This document shows positions 1-11,804 of a stretch of DNA of 64,000 bases, piece after piece (position 1 is the first letter of the stretch; every line of letters begins with the position of its first letter). The notes beneath the pieces were generated by a model. The model was not told the DNA's origin. It worked only from the letters and a program-made list of their open reading frames with translations, and searched no databases. The stretch spans positions 20,429,955 to 20,493,954 of the forward strand of contig CM040102.1 in the NCBI GenBank assembly GCA_022496805.1, read 5' to 3'. The DNA comes from Pohlia nutans. Lineage: Eukaryota > Streptophyta > Bryopsida > Bryales > Mniaceae. The translations under genes were made by a program, and so were the position numbers.

Positions 1-529
1 AGTGCAATTAGGTCTGGCCCTGCTCTGCCATTTCATCTTGTTTGAGACGATCAGGTAATTTAATCATGTCTGATGTTGTGTTATGTACATGCAGACTATA
101 TCAAAACTGTGTCAAAGCCATTGAGCGTATTTTACCCAAGCTATTTATCAAGAGTTTCCTCACCTGTGCTGGGTTTCTCTCTGCTGTCACCTGTGCTCTG
201 TTTCTCTCATGCTATGGCAGGTCCTTCCACAGGGTTGCTGGGGAAACACAGTATGATTTACAAGGTCAGTTTGAGCATCACCTCATCTCTGAAACCAAGT
301 AAATAGTGAATGAATGTCAAAAATTACATGTAAACTGGCATCTGAGCAGCTAATCTATAATAATAATAGTAATTACTTTGGCCTGTAAGACCATCGCAAA
401 TGAAGGGTAGTTCATCTATCTATGCGTCAGAGGCATGGGTAGCGAGGTCTACCCTTGGTGTCTCCTCTAACTAATCTATAAAATGTTCACCACCTTAATA
501 CACCACAATCGGTAAAGAGAACATAACAT

Positions 530-720
530 TTAGTAGCAAGCATTTTCCCTACCTTGGCTCTACAGTAGTTGGTCTGGAATATTCCACACCCAATAGTACT
601 TCATCAGTAGCTAAGTGGACAAGTGGAGGCTCAAGGTGAGGAGAGTGCATGAAAGAAAGGAAGTGGGCATGAAGGCTACTGAATGTTATGAATACCTTCT
701 ACAGGTTTGGGTATTGAATG
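530..720. repeat. Dispersed repeat T, copy 1
   Basis: This stretch shares blocks with 25125-25290, in inverted order for part of its length, and more weakly with 20560-20700 and 37570-37665. The shared blocks are a 'stop at ACACCCAA / TAGCTACTGAT' segment and a GGCTACTGAATGTTATG segment. It is probably an old non-autonomous transposon; its ends are not defined. Confidence 0.45.
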
Positions 721-749
721 TTATGAATACCTTCTACAGGTTTGGGTAT
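680..749. repeat. Two-copy 35-bp tandem duplication
   Basis: A 35-bp unit beginning TGAATGTTATGAATACC occurs twice in direct succession (680-714 and 715-749) with no differences that I can see, so the duplication is recent. Confidence 0.85.
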
Positions 750-1197
750 GAAACAAATAGTATTTATTCAGACATGCTAACAATGACTTGTGTAGTACTT
801 ATGTAGTATTCAGTATCAGTTTGGAAAAGAATTTTCGGAAGCACTAAGGTACTGATGTGCAGGTTGTGAGCTGAAGAGCCATTGCTGTATTGCCAGGTTG
901 ACAGGCACCAACAACACAGGTTCAATACAGGGACGTTTCTGGACCAAATGCATAGTTGCCTGGACATAAAATTAAACAGGTGCACCCTCTCCTTTTGCGA
1001 ATTTGTTGTTGTTGTTGTTGTCAGTCGCATGTCATTGTCAACACTTCAACAGAGGTAGCCCTCCCGAAAGGCCACCCATTCATTCATTCATTCATTGTTG
1101 GTATTCTGAGTGGACATGCAAACCAAAATTTTACAAACTGGAGTTTCCATCCAATCGCAATGAAGCACTTGCACACTTACATAGAAACTTTGTGCAA

Positions 1198-1517
1198 GGG
1201 CCCAAGCAGTGATCTCAAAACTGGCTAAAATTAGCTGGATTTCTACCCAAAAAAATGGGGCTGCTAAATATACAAAGAAAGAAAATGATTCTTTTTTTGA
1301 AATGTAGCGAGAATGCTCATCATGATATAAATATGTAGCAACTTCATGAGGTGATATCCGCGGATATCACCATGGTATCATCTTAATAGGGTATTGCCGG
1401 ATATTATAGAGGTATTGTGAATATTGTATGCACTGGGTAGCAAAAGTAGATACCATTTATGTGGGAGGTCGCATAATGTTCTAAATGTCATAAAGTGGTT
1501 CTGAGATCACTGGGCCC
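1198..1517. mobile_element. MITE-like element with GGGCCCA ends
   Basis: The left end GGGCCCAAGCAGTGATCTCA and the right end, which reads inward as GGGCCCAGTGATCTCAGAAC, are inverted repeats about 320 bp apart. CAAG lies beside or overlaps both ends and may be a target duplication. There is no coding capacity, and the family is not recognised. Confidence 0.5.
1350..1371. other. Perfect 22-bp palindrome
   Basis: The 22 bases from GGTGATATCCG to its exact complement CGGATATCACC form a perfect palindrome with no spacer. It lies near the middle of the MITE-like element at 1198-1517, so it may be the centre of that element's fold-back structure rather than a protein-binding site. Confidence 0.7.
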
Positions 1518-2741
1518 AAGTGGTTCTAATTTTTCTGATTTTGCGTGGAAATTGGATGAAAATTAGTGGCTGGTTGGTTGTCTTCAGCAGCCGACCATAT
1601 GTAGTTGACCATAGATACATTCATTTAAGGAAGCGTTACTAATTGAGTGAGTTTTGAGCTGTACAGTACATGTACTCCCTAGCCTGACCATATGAGTTAC
1701 AGTAGCTTGGGATGGCCATATGACATTACATGGGGAAGTGACGGGAACCTGCAGAAGTGCCGTCACTTGGGTAAGAAAAAGATGGGCAAGCAGCCACTGC
1801 ACATGGAGATGGCGATGGAACTGAAAATCCATGATGGATGGCCACATCAATACCACCTACTGTATGTACTGTACACTCTGGCCCATACCATCATACCCGT
1901 GATGGACGTTTCAGTCACATTGCCAGTGCTCTTTTTTTTTCTTGAAGCCTAACTGGCAATGTAAAAAAGCTGTGAAAGATTGTTTGGCGAAATCTTAAGC
2001 TTACAATCATATTTTGATGGAATTTTTTCATATTTTGGTAGTTTCCTACACAAAATTTGGCTATAGAGAAAATTTGACAAAAAATCAATTTTTTCTCACA
2101 AAAAAGAAATGCCATATTTTGTAGAGAAATTTGAGGAAATATATCACATTACAACAAATTTGTTGTGATGTGTGATTTTAGGTACTTCAATGAATGATAA
2201 TGAGATCACAATGTGATGATTAAGCAATTAAGACAATTTAGCATGGCAATCAAGTAGATTCCTTGGGTGAAATTGGGTGTAAATGGGGTGGTTTAGAGTA
2301 ATTACTTTGTAAACCAGAGGTTGATTTTGAATGATTATAAAACGTTTTTGGGATGCTCATGGCCCCACTTGAAGGTGGTTTGTATTTTCAAGACAACCCA
2401 CTTCGAAAATTCATAAAAATTACAAATTTCACTAGAAAAAAACATGATTTCATTTAGATTCAACCCCACCGACTAAGATTTATCTATCCTTAAAATTCTA
2501 AAAAAATGTGACATTCTTTGTAAGTCCATGATGATGTTCAAATTGCTTAAATGGATGGAAATTGGTACTTCCACGTTATGTCCAAAACTGTTTCCATTGA
2601 ATGTTAGTCAAAGGTTGTTCCTTTCATACTTTTTCTTCAACAAATGGGAACAGAATGGTTACTAAAGTGGAGGCCATTCTCTGCCAACTCTGGTTGGCCT
2701 TCGTTGATTGTTGAATTGATGTGGATGTCAAGTCTCATTGA
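1518..2741. other. Intergenic, no gene seen
   Basis: There is no supported gene. Apart from the repeat at 1915-2105, this is unremarkable AT-rich sequence. Confidence 0.55.
1915..2105 (-). repeat. Dispersed repeat P, uninterrupted copy
   Basis: Read on the minus strand, this matches 18246-18407 followed by 19217-19250. The shared landmarks are the CACAAAATTTGG-like and AATCTTAAG blocks and the terminal GCCAGTTAGGCTTCAAG. The copy here is continuous, whereas the copy near 18.3 kb is split by an 809-bp TTAA element, so this one approximates the empty site. Confidence 0.6.
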
Positions 2742-2803
2742 CATTACGAACGGACACTTTATTCACGCCGGCACTTTCATAGGGCTGGTGTTTCTATCTA
2801 TTT
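2742..2803 (+). repeat. Dispersed ~60-bp module Z, copy 1
   Basis: CATTACGAACGGACACTTTA, then TTCACGCCGGC, and a downstream GTTTCTATCTAT recur at 38356-38430 and 60839-60900. The high conservation of the core and the TCTA-rich tail suggest the 3' end of a SINE-like retroelement, but no promoter boxes or full-length copy are visible. Confidence 0.5.
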
Positions 2804-2856
2804 GGATGTCAAGTCTACTTGACTTCCTAGTCTCCTACCAAAGCTTTGCAATTTAA

Positions 2857-4140
2857 CCCCTAAAACAGGCATTTTTCAATAAATACATAAACAAAAATCA
2901 TTAGTAGTGTCATTTCTGGTTTTTAGTTTTGAGTGCATTTGACAAAAAATTATTGCTTATACAATTTATTAAAAAATAATCAAAATGTAAAATTTCATTG
3001 TCATTGGTGAAAACATAATTTGGTGAAACGTTTTGCAACTTTGATTGTGTAGATTGCAAGGTATCTACATTTAAGATTAAGATAAAAGGTTTTATTTTAC
3101 ATCTTGCCAAATAGGATCACCAAATTTTGAATCCTATTAGCTTTAAAGCTTTGCACTATAGGAAGTTGAGCAAGTTAAGCAAAGCTACTCTTAATATTTT
3201 CTTATTCATTTTAGTGATAGTGATAGTGTCATTGTGTGTAATTTTGATTAATTAATTCATCCTCGCAAGCCCACCTTCAAAACCAAAATGTGGGATAAGT
3301 GTCACTTCCATTGAAATGTACAAAATCATCCTTTTCAACAATTGAAAAGCTCTCAGTGTTACCTTAGAGATATCTCAAGTTTGGTTGTACATACGCAAAC
3401 AATAGCCTACTAAAAAAAATAATGACACGGTTAGGATTTCAGAGCAACAAACTTCAATGTGCAAGAATACTTCAACAATTTTGACCAATTTGTGAGAAAG
3501 TAAGCTCAAATCGTACATAGTTTTGATTCAAAGATGTAGAGAAGAGGCTCAAAATGCCACCAAAAACATGATCTATTCCTAAATTATAAAATTCCTCACA
3601 ATTTAGAACACCAAATTTGTTCAACACTAACAATGAATTCAAAAAAAATAAACAATTCAAGCACTTGAAAGCATCAAAAGTTTGACCACCCTTCCAAGCA
3701 TTGGATTTCACCCTATTTCACAGCACAAATTCAACATCATCCAAAAAAATTGTCTTCTACGAGCATGAGAAAAACCAAGTAGGTCCAACCAAAACAAAGC
3801 TTGCAGCTACTTTTGGAGTAAGAGCACGACCACTTGTATAAGCATAAGGAAGTCAAAGGAGTGCAAGTGAGTAATCGGGTGCTTGCATGAAGGAGGAACC
3901 CAACTTCAAACATCAAAACTTAAAGGACAACCTTAGATGAGAAGTTAGAAGGACGAGACAATTTTTAGGATTCACAATCCATCAAATTTCATTCAACTAC
4001 TCTCATCCTCTTTCATTTCATCTTCTATCAATTTGTACCAATGCCACATACCTACCCATGTGCTATTGATTTTCAATTTTATTTTCAATTTTTTTTCCAC
4101 CCGATGACATTAAGGCTTCTGTACTTGTGATTTTGGGATC
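2857..4140. other. Intergenic, no gene seen
   Basis: AT-rich sequence with only short open frames lacking coding character. A TTAACCCCTAA motif at 2853 resembles the ends of the TTAA elements, but no partner end was found. Confidence 0.55.
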
Positions 4141-4710
4141 ATATCCAATCTAATTTCCACCCTCCACGTCACATGCATGTCCCATCCACGTCCTATGCCC
4201 GTCCCATCCATGTCCCTTCTATGTCCCATCCATGCATGCCCCTTCCACGTCCGTTCTACGTCCCATCCACATCCATTCTACATCCCACTAATGAACCATC
4301 CGCGTTCCATCCATGTCCCTACAATGAACCTTTTACGCCCCATCCATTCTACATCCCACTAATGAACCATCCGCATTCCATCCATATCCCTACAATGAAC
4401 CTTTTACGCCCCATCCACGTCCCTTCTACATTCGTTTAATGACCATCCACATCCATCTACGTCTTTTTGATGAACAATCTACATTGCATCCATGTCCTTG
4501 TGATGAACCATCTACACCCCATCTTTATTCCGTTGATGAACCATACACGATCCTTCTACATCCCTTTCATGTCCCTTCTACATCCCTTTCATGTCCCTTC
4601 TACATCCCACTAATGAACTATCTACGTTCCTCTGATGAGCCATCTACGTCCCATCCACATCCCTTTAATGAACCATCCACTGCCCATTCACATACCTTTA
4701 ATAAAGTGTG
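4140..4710 (+). repeat. Pyrimidine-rich minisatellite
   Basis: An imperfect tandem array built from CCATCCACGTCCC-like, CTTCTACATCCC and TTAATGAACCATCC blocks. Local higher-order repeats are visible, for example two or three near-identical 22-bp copies around 4550-4600. The strand is strongly C/T-rich. Overlapping open frames across it, rich in His, Pro and Ser, are by-products of the repeat and not genes. Confidence 0.8.
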
Positions 4711-4829
4711 AGTAGTAAGTTAAAAACACTCAATGACAACATTCTTTCTCGCTTTGGAGTACTATTAAATTAATACATAGGTCACAAACAAATTTTGGTG
4801 CATGATTACCTTCACATATTTTCTTATTC

Positions 4830-5330
4830 AATTTACATACCATAAATCATATAAAGGTTACCTTAAAATCTTCTTTCACTAACTTCAAATGTCATAAATC
4901 TTTTTATTATTATTTTCAAATCTTCATTAACTCACTTCATAATCCATAAATTTTGTCAATTTGAGCTTTCAAATCTTCTCTAATTCACTTTTTATGCTAT
5001 AAATCATACTTATTAGTTTCTATCTTCAAATATTGTGTGCTCTATTGCACGCACTATAAACTCGTCAATTTATGCATTCAAATTTTCTTGAACTTACTTT
5101 CTATATTATAAATTTAATTTATCAATTATTACCTTCAAATCTTTTGTGTACCACTTTACATGCCATAGATCTTGTCAATTTGTTCCTTCAAACAATCAAA
5201 TTAACTTTCCATGCCATCAATTTTGTCCATTTGTACATTCAAGTCTTTTTTGACTTACTTTGTATGTCATAAATCTTGTTTATTTGTGCATTTTGAATAT
5301 GCTTTACTTTCTTTGTAATCTTCTTGACAT
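4830..5330 (+). repeat. Degenerate ~65-75-bp AT-rich tandem repeat
   Basis: A pattern of TTCAAATCTTC, then ACTTACTTT, ATGCCATAAAT and TTGTCAATTTGT recurs six or seven times with heavy divergence. It directly follows the minisatellite and is probably an old satellite-like array. Confidence 0.65.
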
Positions 5331-6946
5331 TTTTCAAAGTCTTCTTTGGTTTAGTTTATAACAATAAGACTTTCTAGGTTTTTGAACCAAAAACATGTTT
5401 GTAATGTGAAAAAAAATTACATTTGAAAAACTCAAATATAAATTTTCCAATCAAATTTTGGATTTTCTAAAAAAAAAATTCACTTTAATTTGTTTCAATT
5501 CAATTTTTAGTCTACAAACAAGTAGATTGTTCACTTAAGCATCCCTACATTTAATCCATACTTTGAAAATATAATTTTTGTAATTATCCATCTATTTTAA
5601 AAATTTGTAGAATTGTATTATAGATTTCAAATGTAAACATCTTCTCACTAACTTGGGGATACACTCTGCAAAATCCTTACAAACTACATGAGGGAAAAGA
5701 AAGGGATTTTCCATTACAACAATAAGATAATAACTATTTATGAGAACAATTAGGTTAAAAAAATAATTTGAAATTTTGAAAAGAAATGTCTTTTATAGAA
5801 TAGATCCATATTTACAAGAAAGTCTTGGATTCATTTCCTCCTCATAAGCAAGGTGAAAGATATGAAGAAATTTGTTAAGAATGCACTTAGAAAATCTTTT
5901 AGAAAAATAACTAGTTAATTTTTTAACTCAATTTGCACAATTTTTAAAGACAAAAAAGAGCTTAGAGTGTGGATAGCTTGCTACAACATTTTTACCATTG
6001 AAATTGGCGTGTTTCAATTCCATGTTAGATTTATAAAAATCTAGATTTTTTTATATAATCTTTTTCCTTTTATCATGTATGTCCTTTAATGATTATGTTT
6101 TAATATGAAAATCAAATTTTTTTGTTTTGAAAAATCTTACCTTTTGTTTCAGGCAGCTCGTTAAAGACGGGAGCAATCAAAAATTTCCAATTTTTTTTAC
6201 AATATTTTTCACAGATTCTGAGCTCCAAACTTTAATATAATATCAAATTCTTTGAGTTAGAAGGGACACATATTTCTTCCTAAAATAACTCAAAGTTGAA
6301 ACTGGACTTTTGGAAATGGTTGAACAAAGACTTATTGCATGACTTACAACACTACAATCAAGGAGATGGTATAAAAACTAAACTATTAAAAAAATAGTAA
6401 AAAGATAGGAATACAATTTATATACAAGATCCTAAGGTTAGAAGTTGCATAATAAGTTCCAAATTTATCCTAACCACCTTGTATTCAGCCTCTCCTACTT
6501 CAAGTGTTACTCTGACAATTAAGGGTTGCTAGTCTTTGAGGCACTTGCGCCCACATAGTGGACAATGAATAGATTGCAACTTTTTTCAATATTACATCCT
6601 GTACAATTTTCATTCATCCAAATTTCTCTTGGTTCTTCTGTTAATTGACTATCATTTGTATGGTACTGATCTTCAAAATAAGATATATTATGATTTTTTT
6701 GTAGTTCAAAAAGTGAGACCTTAAACATGATTTCCAAAATAAGTAGAATCAAATAATAGAAACCATACCATCTCTTAGTACATGTCATTCCATTTTCATT
6801 ACAACATTTTTAAATTTTTTTGTATTAATTTGGATTTTTAATTGAATATCAAGAGAAAGCCTTGCAAAATTAATTTAAAAATATTAATAAAAAAACTATG
6901 ATGAATCCAATCGTATAGATGTGAATAAAAGTTGTACATTGCAATA
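5331..6946. other. Intergenic AT-rich; faint repeat near 6560-6940
   Basis: No gene is seen. The segment at about 6560-6940 resembles, on the opposite strand, part of the TTAA element at 21613-22162: shared blocks are TTTTTGTAGTTCAAAAAGTGAGAC-like and AAACCATACCATCT-like sequences. It may be a decayed copy without recognisable ends. Confidence 0.45.
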
Positions 6947-7256
6947 GAGTTAACCGAAAAGTCAGCTCAAAGAGGAAAGTTTTAGCAAACTCCTCTTGAA
7001 CTCCTCTTGAACTCATATCGAAATATAAATAGAGCAAAAACTAGTTCATGATGAGTTGGGAGACAATCTAAAACAAGCCACTGTCATTATTCTCCACACC
7101 TCGCAATGACTCCCACACCTTCTACCAAAGCTCCAAGCCCATGGCCCACAATGGGACAATCTATGACACGACATTATTCAACCAAAGTATAGCTCAAAAA
7201 AGAGGTTAGAAGTAGAGCAAAAAGGGAGGTTAGATGGGCTACTTTTCGGTTAACTC
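6947..7256 (+). mobile_element. MITE family L (GAGTTAACCGAAAAG ends), copy 1
   Basis: The 310-bp element has inverted ends GAGTTAACCGAAAAG and CTTTTCGGTTAACTC and no coding capacity. Full or nearly full relatives lie at 38039-38340 and 38540-38859, with a truncated one at 62238-62359. The interior is well conserved among copies, indicating fairly recent spread. The target duplication is not clear. Confidence 0.75.
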
Positions 7257-7700
7257 AAATAAGAGGGATACTTTGAACTTGATACCTGAATAAAAGTTGT
7301 ACATTGTGAATTTTAGATTGTACCCATAAAGTTAGATCTGCAATTGTTATCACCAATATTTTCTATAAAATTTGAAACTTGAACTTGATATTTTTTAAAT
7401 TTATATGATATTGACAATTGTGGATGAAATATGTTGTGATGGGTTGAAATGCAATACTCTAAGTGTAGTGATTTTTGGAGATTTTTTGGTTGCATGATTT
7501 TATAAGTTGATTTTTCAATAGCACTTTTAGACTGAAATCTTCAAAAAAATTGGTGAAACACTTCACGAAATGAAACATAAAGTTTCACAAATCATCAACT
7601 TTCTAATCGGATCACACGTGCAGCAAGCTAACTTCCCGTACAAAATTTAGTAAAAATTTCACACTGCAAAAAGTGTGTGATAGATGCAAAATACTTCTGT
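7257..7700 (+). repeat. Dispersed repeat Q, copy 1
   Basis: This segment parallels 56217-56660, from AGAGGGATA through TTAGATCT and GCTATCACCAATATTTT-like blocks to TGCAAAAAGTG. Both copies are non-coding and diverged, and both lie near a copy of TTAA family K, so Q and K may once have been one composite unit. Confidence 0.5.
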
Positions 7701-7781
7701 ACACCATGCAAAATATGCATGGTTGGCCAATTAACCATTTGGTGCCCAGAGTGGTTTTGAAGAAACCTCACTTTTTTGGGT

Positions 7782-7972
7782 GATGTTTTCTTAAAACTCT
7801 CGCTATCGAAATTAGGGATACCATTAATAGTATCCAACAGTATGAATGTAAGGATAGCTTAATGACATTTTTTGAATGATGTTTTCTTAAAACTCTCACT
7901 ATCAATATTATGGATACTATTAATAGTATCCAACATTATGAATATAAGGATAGCTTAATGAAACATGTATCA
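7782..7972 (+). repeat. Two-copy ~96-bp tandem duplication
   Basis: A ~96-bp unit beginning GATGTTTTCTTAAAACTCTC and ending GGATAGCTTAATGA occurs twice in succession with a few substitutions. There is no coding function. Confidence 0.8.
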
Positions 7973-7973
7973 G

Positions 7974-8582
7974 TTAAATCTTGGATTGGAAGATTATAGT
8001 ATGTCTTTGATTGGTATAATGAACATTCCAAAATGAGATTTTGGGGGTTGTGTGACTTCAAGGTTAAATAGAATTTGGGTTAAATTTTAAAAAATGGAAG
8101 TGAAGATGTTCATCAATGGCATGTGTCAACACCTCTTCATTGCAATCTTTCATGTCAAGAACGGGCTCACACTTAATTATTGTGAAATTTATCCATGTAC
8201 GGTTTAGGACAAAATGTATACGTTAGAATAAGAAAGGAGTTAGACATTGATCCAGATCGGACTACATACACTAATGGAACATGCACAAGAGAACACAATC
8301 CCAAAAAAACAATACAACAAAACAAACTTCCAAACACAAGAAATACCATATAGTATACGTGTTGTATTTGTAAGTATTTGCTGCATTTTGAGGTATTTGC
8401 AATATTTTGGTGTTTTGTACATAGGTATTTGGATAGTTAAAAAAGTCAGATTCCAAAGTTTCTTTTTGCATTTGCAGAATCAAAAGTTACACATATGAAC
8501 TTCAGACACCAGAATGAGATGGTTCACAGATCTAGCATTTCATTTTCTAGTGATTTAGTGAGCACTGGGCACTAAAGGTTAA
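7974..8582 (+). mobile_element. TTAA element, family E, copy 2 (5'-truncated)
   Basis: From GGAAGATTATAGTATG to the 3' end GGCACTAAAGG-TTAA it matches the family-E element at 18408-19216, including the CATGTACGGTTTAGGACAAAAT and CAAACACAAGAAATAC blocks. The 5' terminal block of family E is missing. Its terminal TTAA (8579-8582) is shared with the next element, so the two sit end to end. Confidence 0.65.
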
Positions 8583-9144
8583 CCCCTAAACGTCCCAGCG
8601 TTCAGAAACTGGATCACGAACGGATTCAAAGCCTTCTCACATTCTCATCAATGCTTGGATGAAACTCATCCAATTATTTGGAGATTCTTCACCAAGTTGT
8701 TGTCCTATCTAATGGATGGATTTAGTCACACTAAAATACATATTTTTCTAAAATTACAAATGTAGAAGTATTGCATTGACTATATTTCAAAGTGGAATCG
8801 TGAAAAATGAGGTCATAAATTTTAAAAACACAAAAATTTCAAAGTACCACCACATTTAAGAGTATCTCATTTCAAACTCATTTCAACAAATTTTACTCAA
8901 AAAATATTGAAATTTAGTTTGTAATCGAATTTAAAAGGAATTTTTAATTTTAACTTTCAAATTTTATAATTAAATATTGGTGATTGTATTAGTGAATCAA
9001 ACCATACGGATGGAATCTAAAATTCAAAATCTAGAACTTTCATTTGTATATCAATTCCAGAATATTCTTCTGAATAGTAGTAGTTTATAATGCTTTTTCT
9101 CAAATTATCAATTCCAGGGACACCCTGGTACGTTTAGGGGTTAA
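8579..9144. mobile_element. TTAA element, family A, copy 1
   Basis: A 566-bp element bounded by TTAA on both sides, with ends TTAACCCCTAAACGTCC and, inverted, TTAACCCCTAAACGTACCAG. A close copy lies at 26393-26968. There is no reading frame of interest. The structure fits a non-autonomous piggyBac-like MITE. Confidence 0.8.
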
Positions 9145-9188
9145 TAGTATTCTACCTCCAGACATGCTACGGGTAAAAGGGATAAACC

Positions 9189-9575
9189 AATTAAGGTAGG
9201 ATGTCCTAAAACCACCACCTATGACATGTAGACTTTTCTTGGGGCCACCACAGTTGAGACCTAAAACCACCAATTTCACTATTGAAGGAGACCAACGATA
9301 CACCAAGCATTGCGAAGAAATAGTTGGTGGTTTTGGGTTAGCTCATGAGAGGAATTAGGAACAACAAAGTGTGAACATGGGGGAACCTAGAGGTTTGATT
9401 TGGGTCACAAGTTACTTTCCACTTTGGAATTTTGTATAAAATTAACAAATGCGAATTAGATGTTGCAAATTTTTGCAATCCTCATCAAAACCTATTTCGA
9501 ATGCGGTCATATCTTTTTTTTCGAATTTAGGACTGCCAAAAATAGTCCAGATTGCTTAAGTTGGTGGTTTTAGGA
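9189..9575 (-). mobile_element. TTAA family K-like copy, partial
   Basis: On the minus strand this resembles 55747-56216: shared blocks are the GTGGTTTTAGGACAT stretch near the end, the GGGCCACCACAGTTGAGAC stretch and the CCACTTTGGAATTTTGTATA block. TTAAGGTAGGATGTCC at 9189 corresponds to the 3' end of the 55.7-kb copy. The other end is not resolved. Confidence 0.5.
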
Positions 9576-9923
9576 CAATCAACCGTATCCTTGTAAGAAA
9601 CTAAGAAAGGCCAAAATCATAGCGTCTCAGGTTGAGAACTGAAACAGTCTACACAGTGTACAGAGGACAGGTTCAAAACCAAAGTAACACACAATCGATA
9701 GTGCCAGCTATGTAATCAAAATACATTTTCCCTTCAAACGATGATAGGTTACAGGTGACATCACCAAGTTGCAGAGCACATCTACCCTACTTCAAAAGAC
9801 TCAGAGAAAAATCTGCCTAACCATCTGAGAATTCTGCCTACTACAAGTAACTGCTAGCTCTTGACAGCTAAAGAATCGTACTCCCTTCCAGCCTAACTTG
9901 CTGTCTCCGTTTTGCAACTTATA

Positions 9924-11551
9924 CAGTGACTGCCAAAACTGAGTACGAACACAGCTTACTGAAATTTAACAAACAATGTAGGGAAATTGGATGCGTCAAA
10001 AATGAAACCATAAATTGCACAGGATTACCATTGCAATCAGTCATAGTTCCATGGGGATTGAGGTCTATTACACACATGTATGCATGTTAAAAAAAAAGTA
10101 AAGTGAAGTTCAGTCCAAAACTCAGTTTTGCTCACATTAGCTGGAACAAAGTTAAAAATTTGTCCACCTACCCTTAGCAACTATAACAGCTGCAATGCGC
10201 TTAAGCATGCTTTTATACAAGTTCTTACACTCATTGGGAGTAATTGAAGCCCAACAATCCTCAACACGCTCCCACAATTCTAACATTCCTTTGGGAGGTC
10301 TCTCATATTGGTTGAGTCGACGTTTTAAAGTTGCCCACAAATGTTCGATCGGATTCAAGTCTGGAGATTGCGCCGGCCACTTCAAAAGAGTGAATTCTTG
10401 CGAATTCAGCCAACGGCGCACACTCTTGGATGTATGCTTTGGGTCATTATCCTGTTGAAAAATCAAATTGGCAGGATCTAGATTGTATGTATGCAGTGTA
10501 TGAACCAGTTCTCGCTCTAAAATTTCTCTATACATGTACTGATCCATTCTTCCCTCAATCCTACACATCATACCAAGGCCACTCGGAGTCATGCAACCCC
10601 ACATCATCACTCCCCCACCTCCAAAGTTGACAGTTTGTTGCACCATTCCAGCACTTCTACTCTGTCCATCACGAAACCAACACCAACTGCGACCATCAGA
10701 GTAAAATCGGTTGATTTTTGTTTCATCAGAAAATACTACACAATCCCAATCATCATCAGTCCAATGGCAATGACGTCTAGCAAATTCTAATTGTCCTTTA
10801 ATTTGAAGAAGTGTGAGCTTTGGTTTCTTTTGCTTCACTTCACATTTCAAACCTGCTTTTCGTAACATTCTCCTCACAGTACTATCACTCATACCAACAT
10901 GAAGCTCCTCTCAAGTAATTTCCAACTTTGTGTGCAGTTTCTAAGCCACCTATAGTGATTTCTCTCACACAAGCCCTGCGATCAGCTGCACTGTACACCT
11001 ATGGCCTGCCACCAAAACTGCGATTCACATCACTCAACTCACTCAAATGTTGCTTACGAAATTGTGCAACCCAACTTTGGGATACTTGTAAGTCTCTAGC
11101 AACATTTCTAGTACTTTCACCCCTCCTCAACTTTTCTAAAGTAGCTTCTTCTATCTACTTTCTATCAACAACAGAGAGAGACCTTAATGAAACCATTTTG
11201 CTCAATTTGCATACATGATGTGCACTGAATAGGGACACAATTATAAATGTGAAGGCCAAGAACATGCCCATCCAAAAAAATAGACCCAGAAAACCACTTG
11301 TGCATGTCAAATTTGTAGCATTCACCGCGTAATCCAAGTGTGAGCATAACTGAGTTTTAGAGCTAATTTACTTTGATCTATATCTTTCTCAAATCATTTT
11401 GCATTGCTGGACTTGTAATTTGGTAGCCACATCATTTACTTGAATGTATACTTGTGCCGTCAACTGATTTGGCATTAAATGCAGTAAATTATAAAATATG
11501 AATGGCTAAAGGTAGACTAAGCTATTTCGTACTCAGTTTTGACAGTCACTG
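9924..11551 (-). mobile_element. Tc1 element, full length, defective
   Basis: The 1628-bp element is bounded by TA on both sides. Its ends are inverted repeats starting CAGTGACTGCCAAAACTGAG, with one mismatch over about 26 bp. A second inverted pair containing AAAACTCAGTT and GCTCAC lies further in (about 10118-10137 and 11340-11359), giving an IR/DR-like layout as known for some Tc1 elements. It carries one transposase pseudogene. It ends 254 bp from the stop codon of the kinase gene. Confidence 0.9.
10152..11196 (-). pseudogene. Tc1-type (DD34E) transposase, disrupted
   Basis: The protein would cut and paste the surrounding Tc1 element by recognising its inverted ends. The 3' three-quarters is one open frame (246 residues from 10892). 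It contains the first catalytic Asp in FSDETK, the second Asp in FQQDNDPKHT and the Glu in SPDLNPIEHLW, with 34 residues between the last two, which is the DD34E spacing of Tc1. The N-terminal part, upstream to the ATG at 11196, has a helix-turn-helix-like stretch (RDLQVSQSWVAQF). It is interrupted by a TAG at about 11155-11157, another TAG after GGRP, and a frameshift with a TGA near 10905-10915. The gene is therefore inactive. Known plant mariner-like transposases are mostly DD39D, so this type is unexpected in a plant. Confidence 0.9.
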
Positions 11552-11804
11552 TATACGTTTACATTATGAGTGTTGCGTATCTGGACTATAATCTTTGCTG
11601 ACCATTATCATTGATCATATATATACAAAACAGACTCCGCGCTTCAACTGGTTTTACCAATGAAAAGGGCATTCAAAGAGTTTGTTTGCAGTCCAACAAA
11701 GCTGCGTCACCTAATCACCCATCGCTAGGGTTACTAATAAGGAAAGAAGTGTGCTTACTTCACAGCACGGGCATTCATTATTGTAAAAGCCGTAGCGGAA
11801 GCTT

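Larger units (their letters stand above)
1..1197. other. Intergenic, no gene seen
   Basis: No reading frame here has coding character or resembles a known protein. The stretch holds an old dispersed repeat and a short tandem duplication, listed separately, and short runs of GTT at 1003-1020 and CATT at 1077-1097. Confidence 0.6.

Noticed and set aside
2853..2870. TTAACCCCTAA motif resembling a TTAA element end
   Set aside because: No matching right end within a reasonable distance; could be a solo remnant.
4173..4711. Overlapping His/Pro/Ser-rich open frames
   Set aside because: They are produced by the minisatellite in two frames at once and have no domain or splice context.
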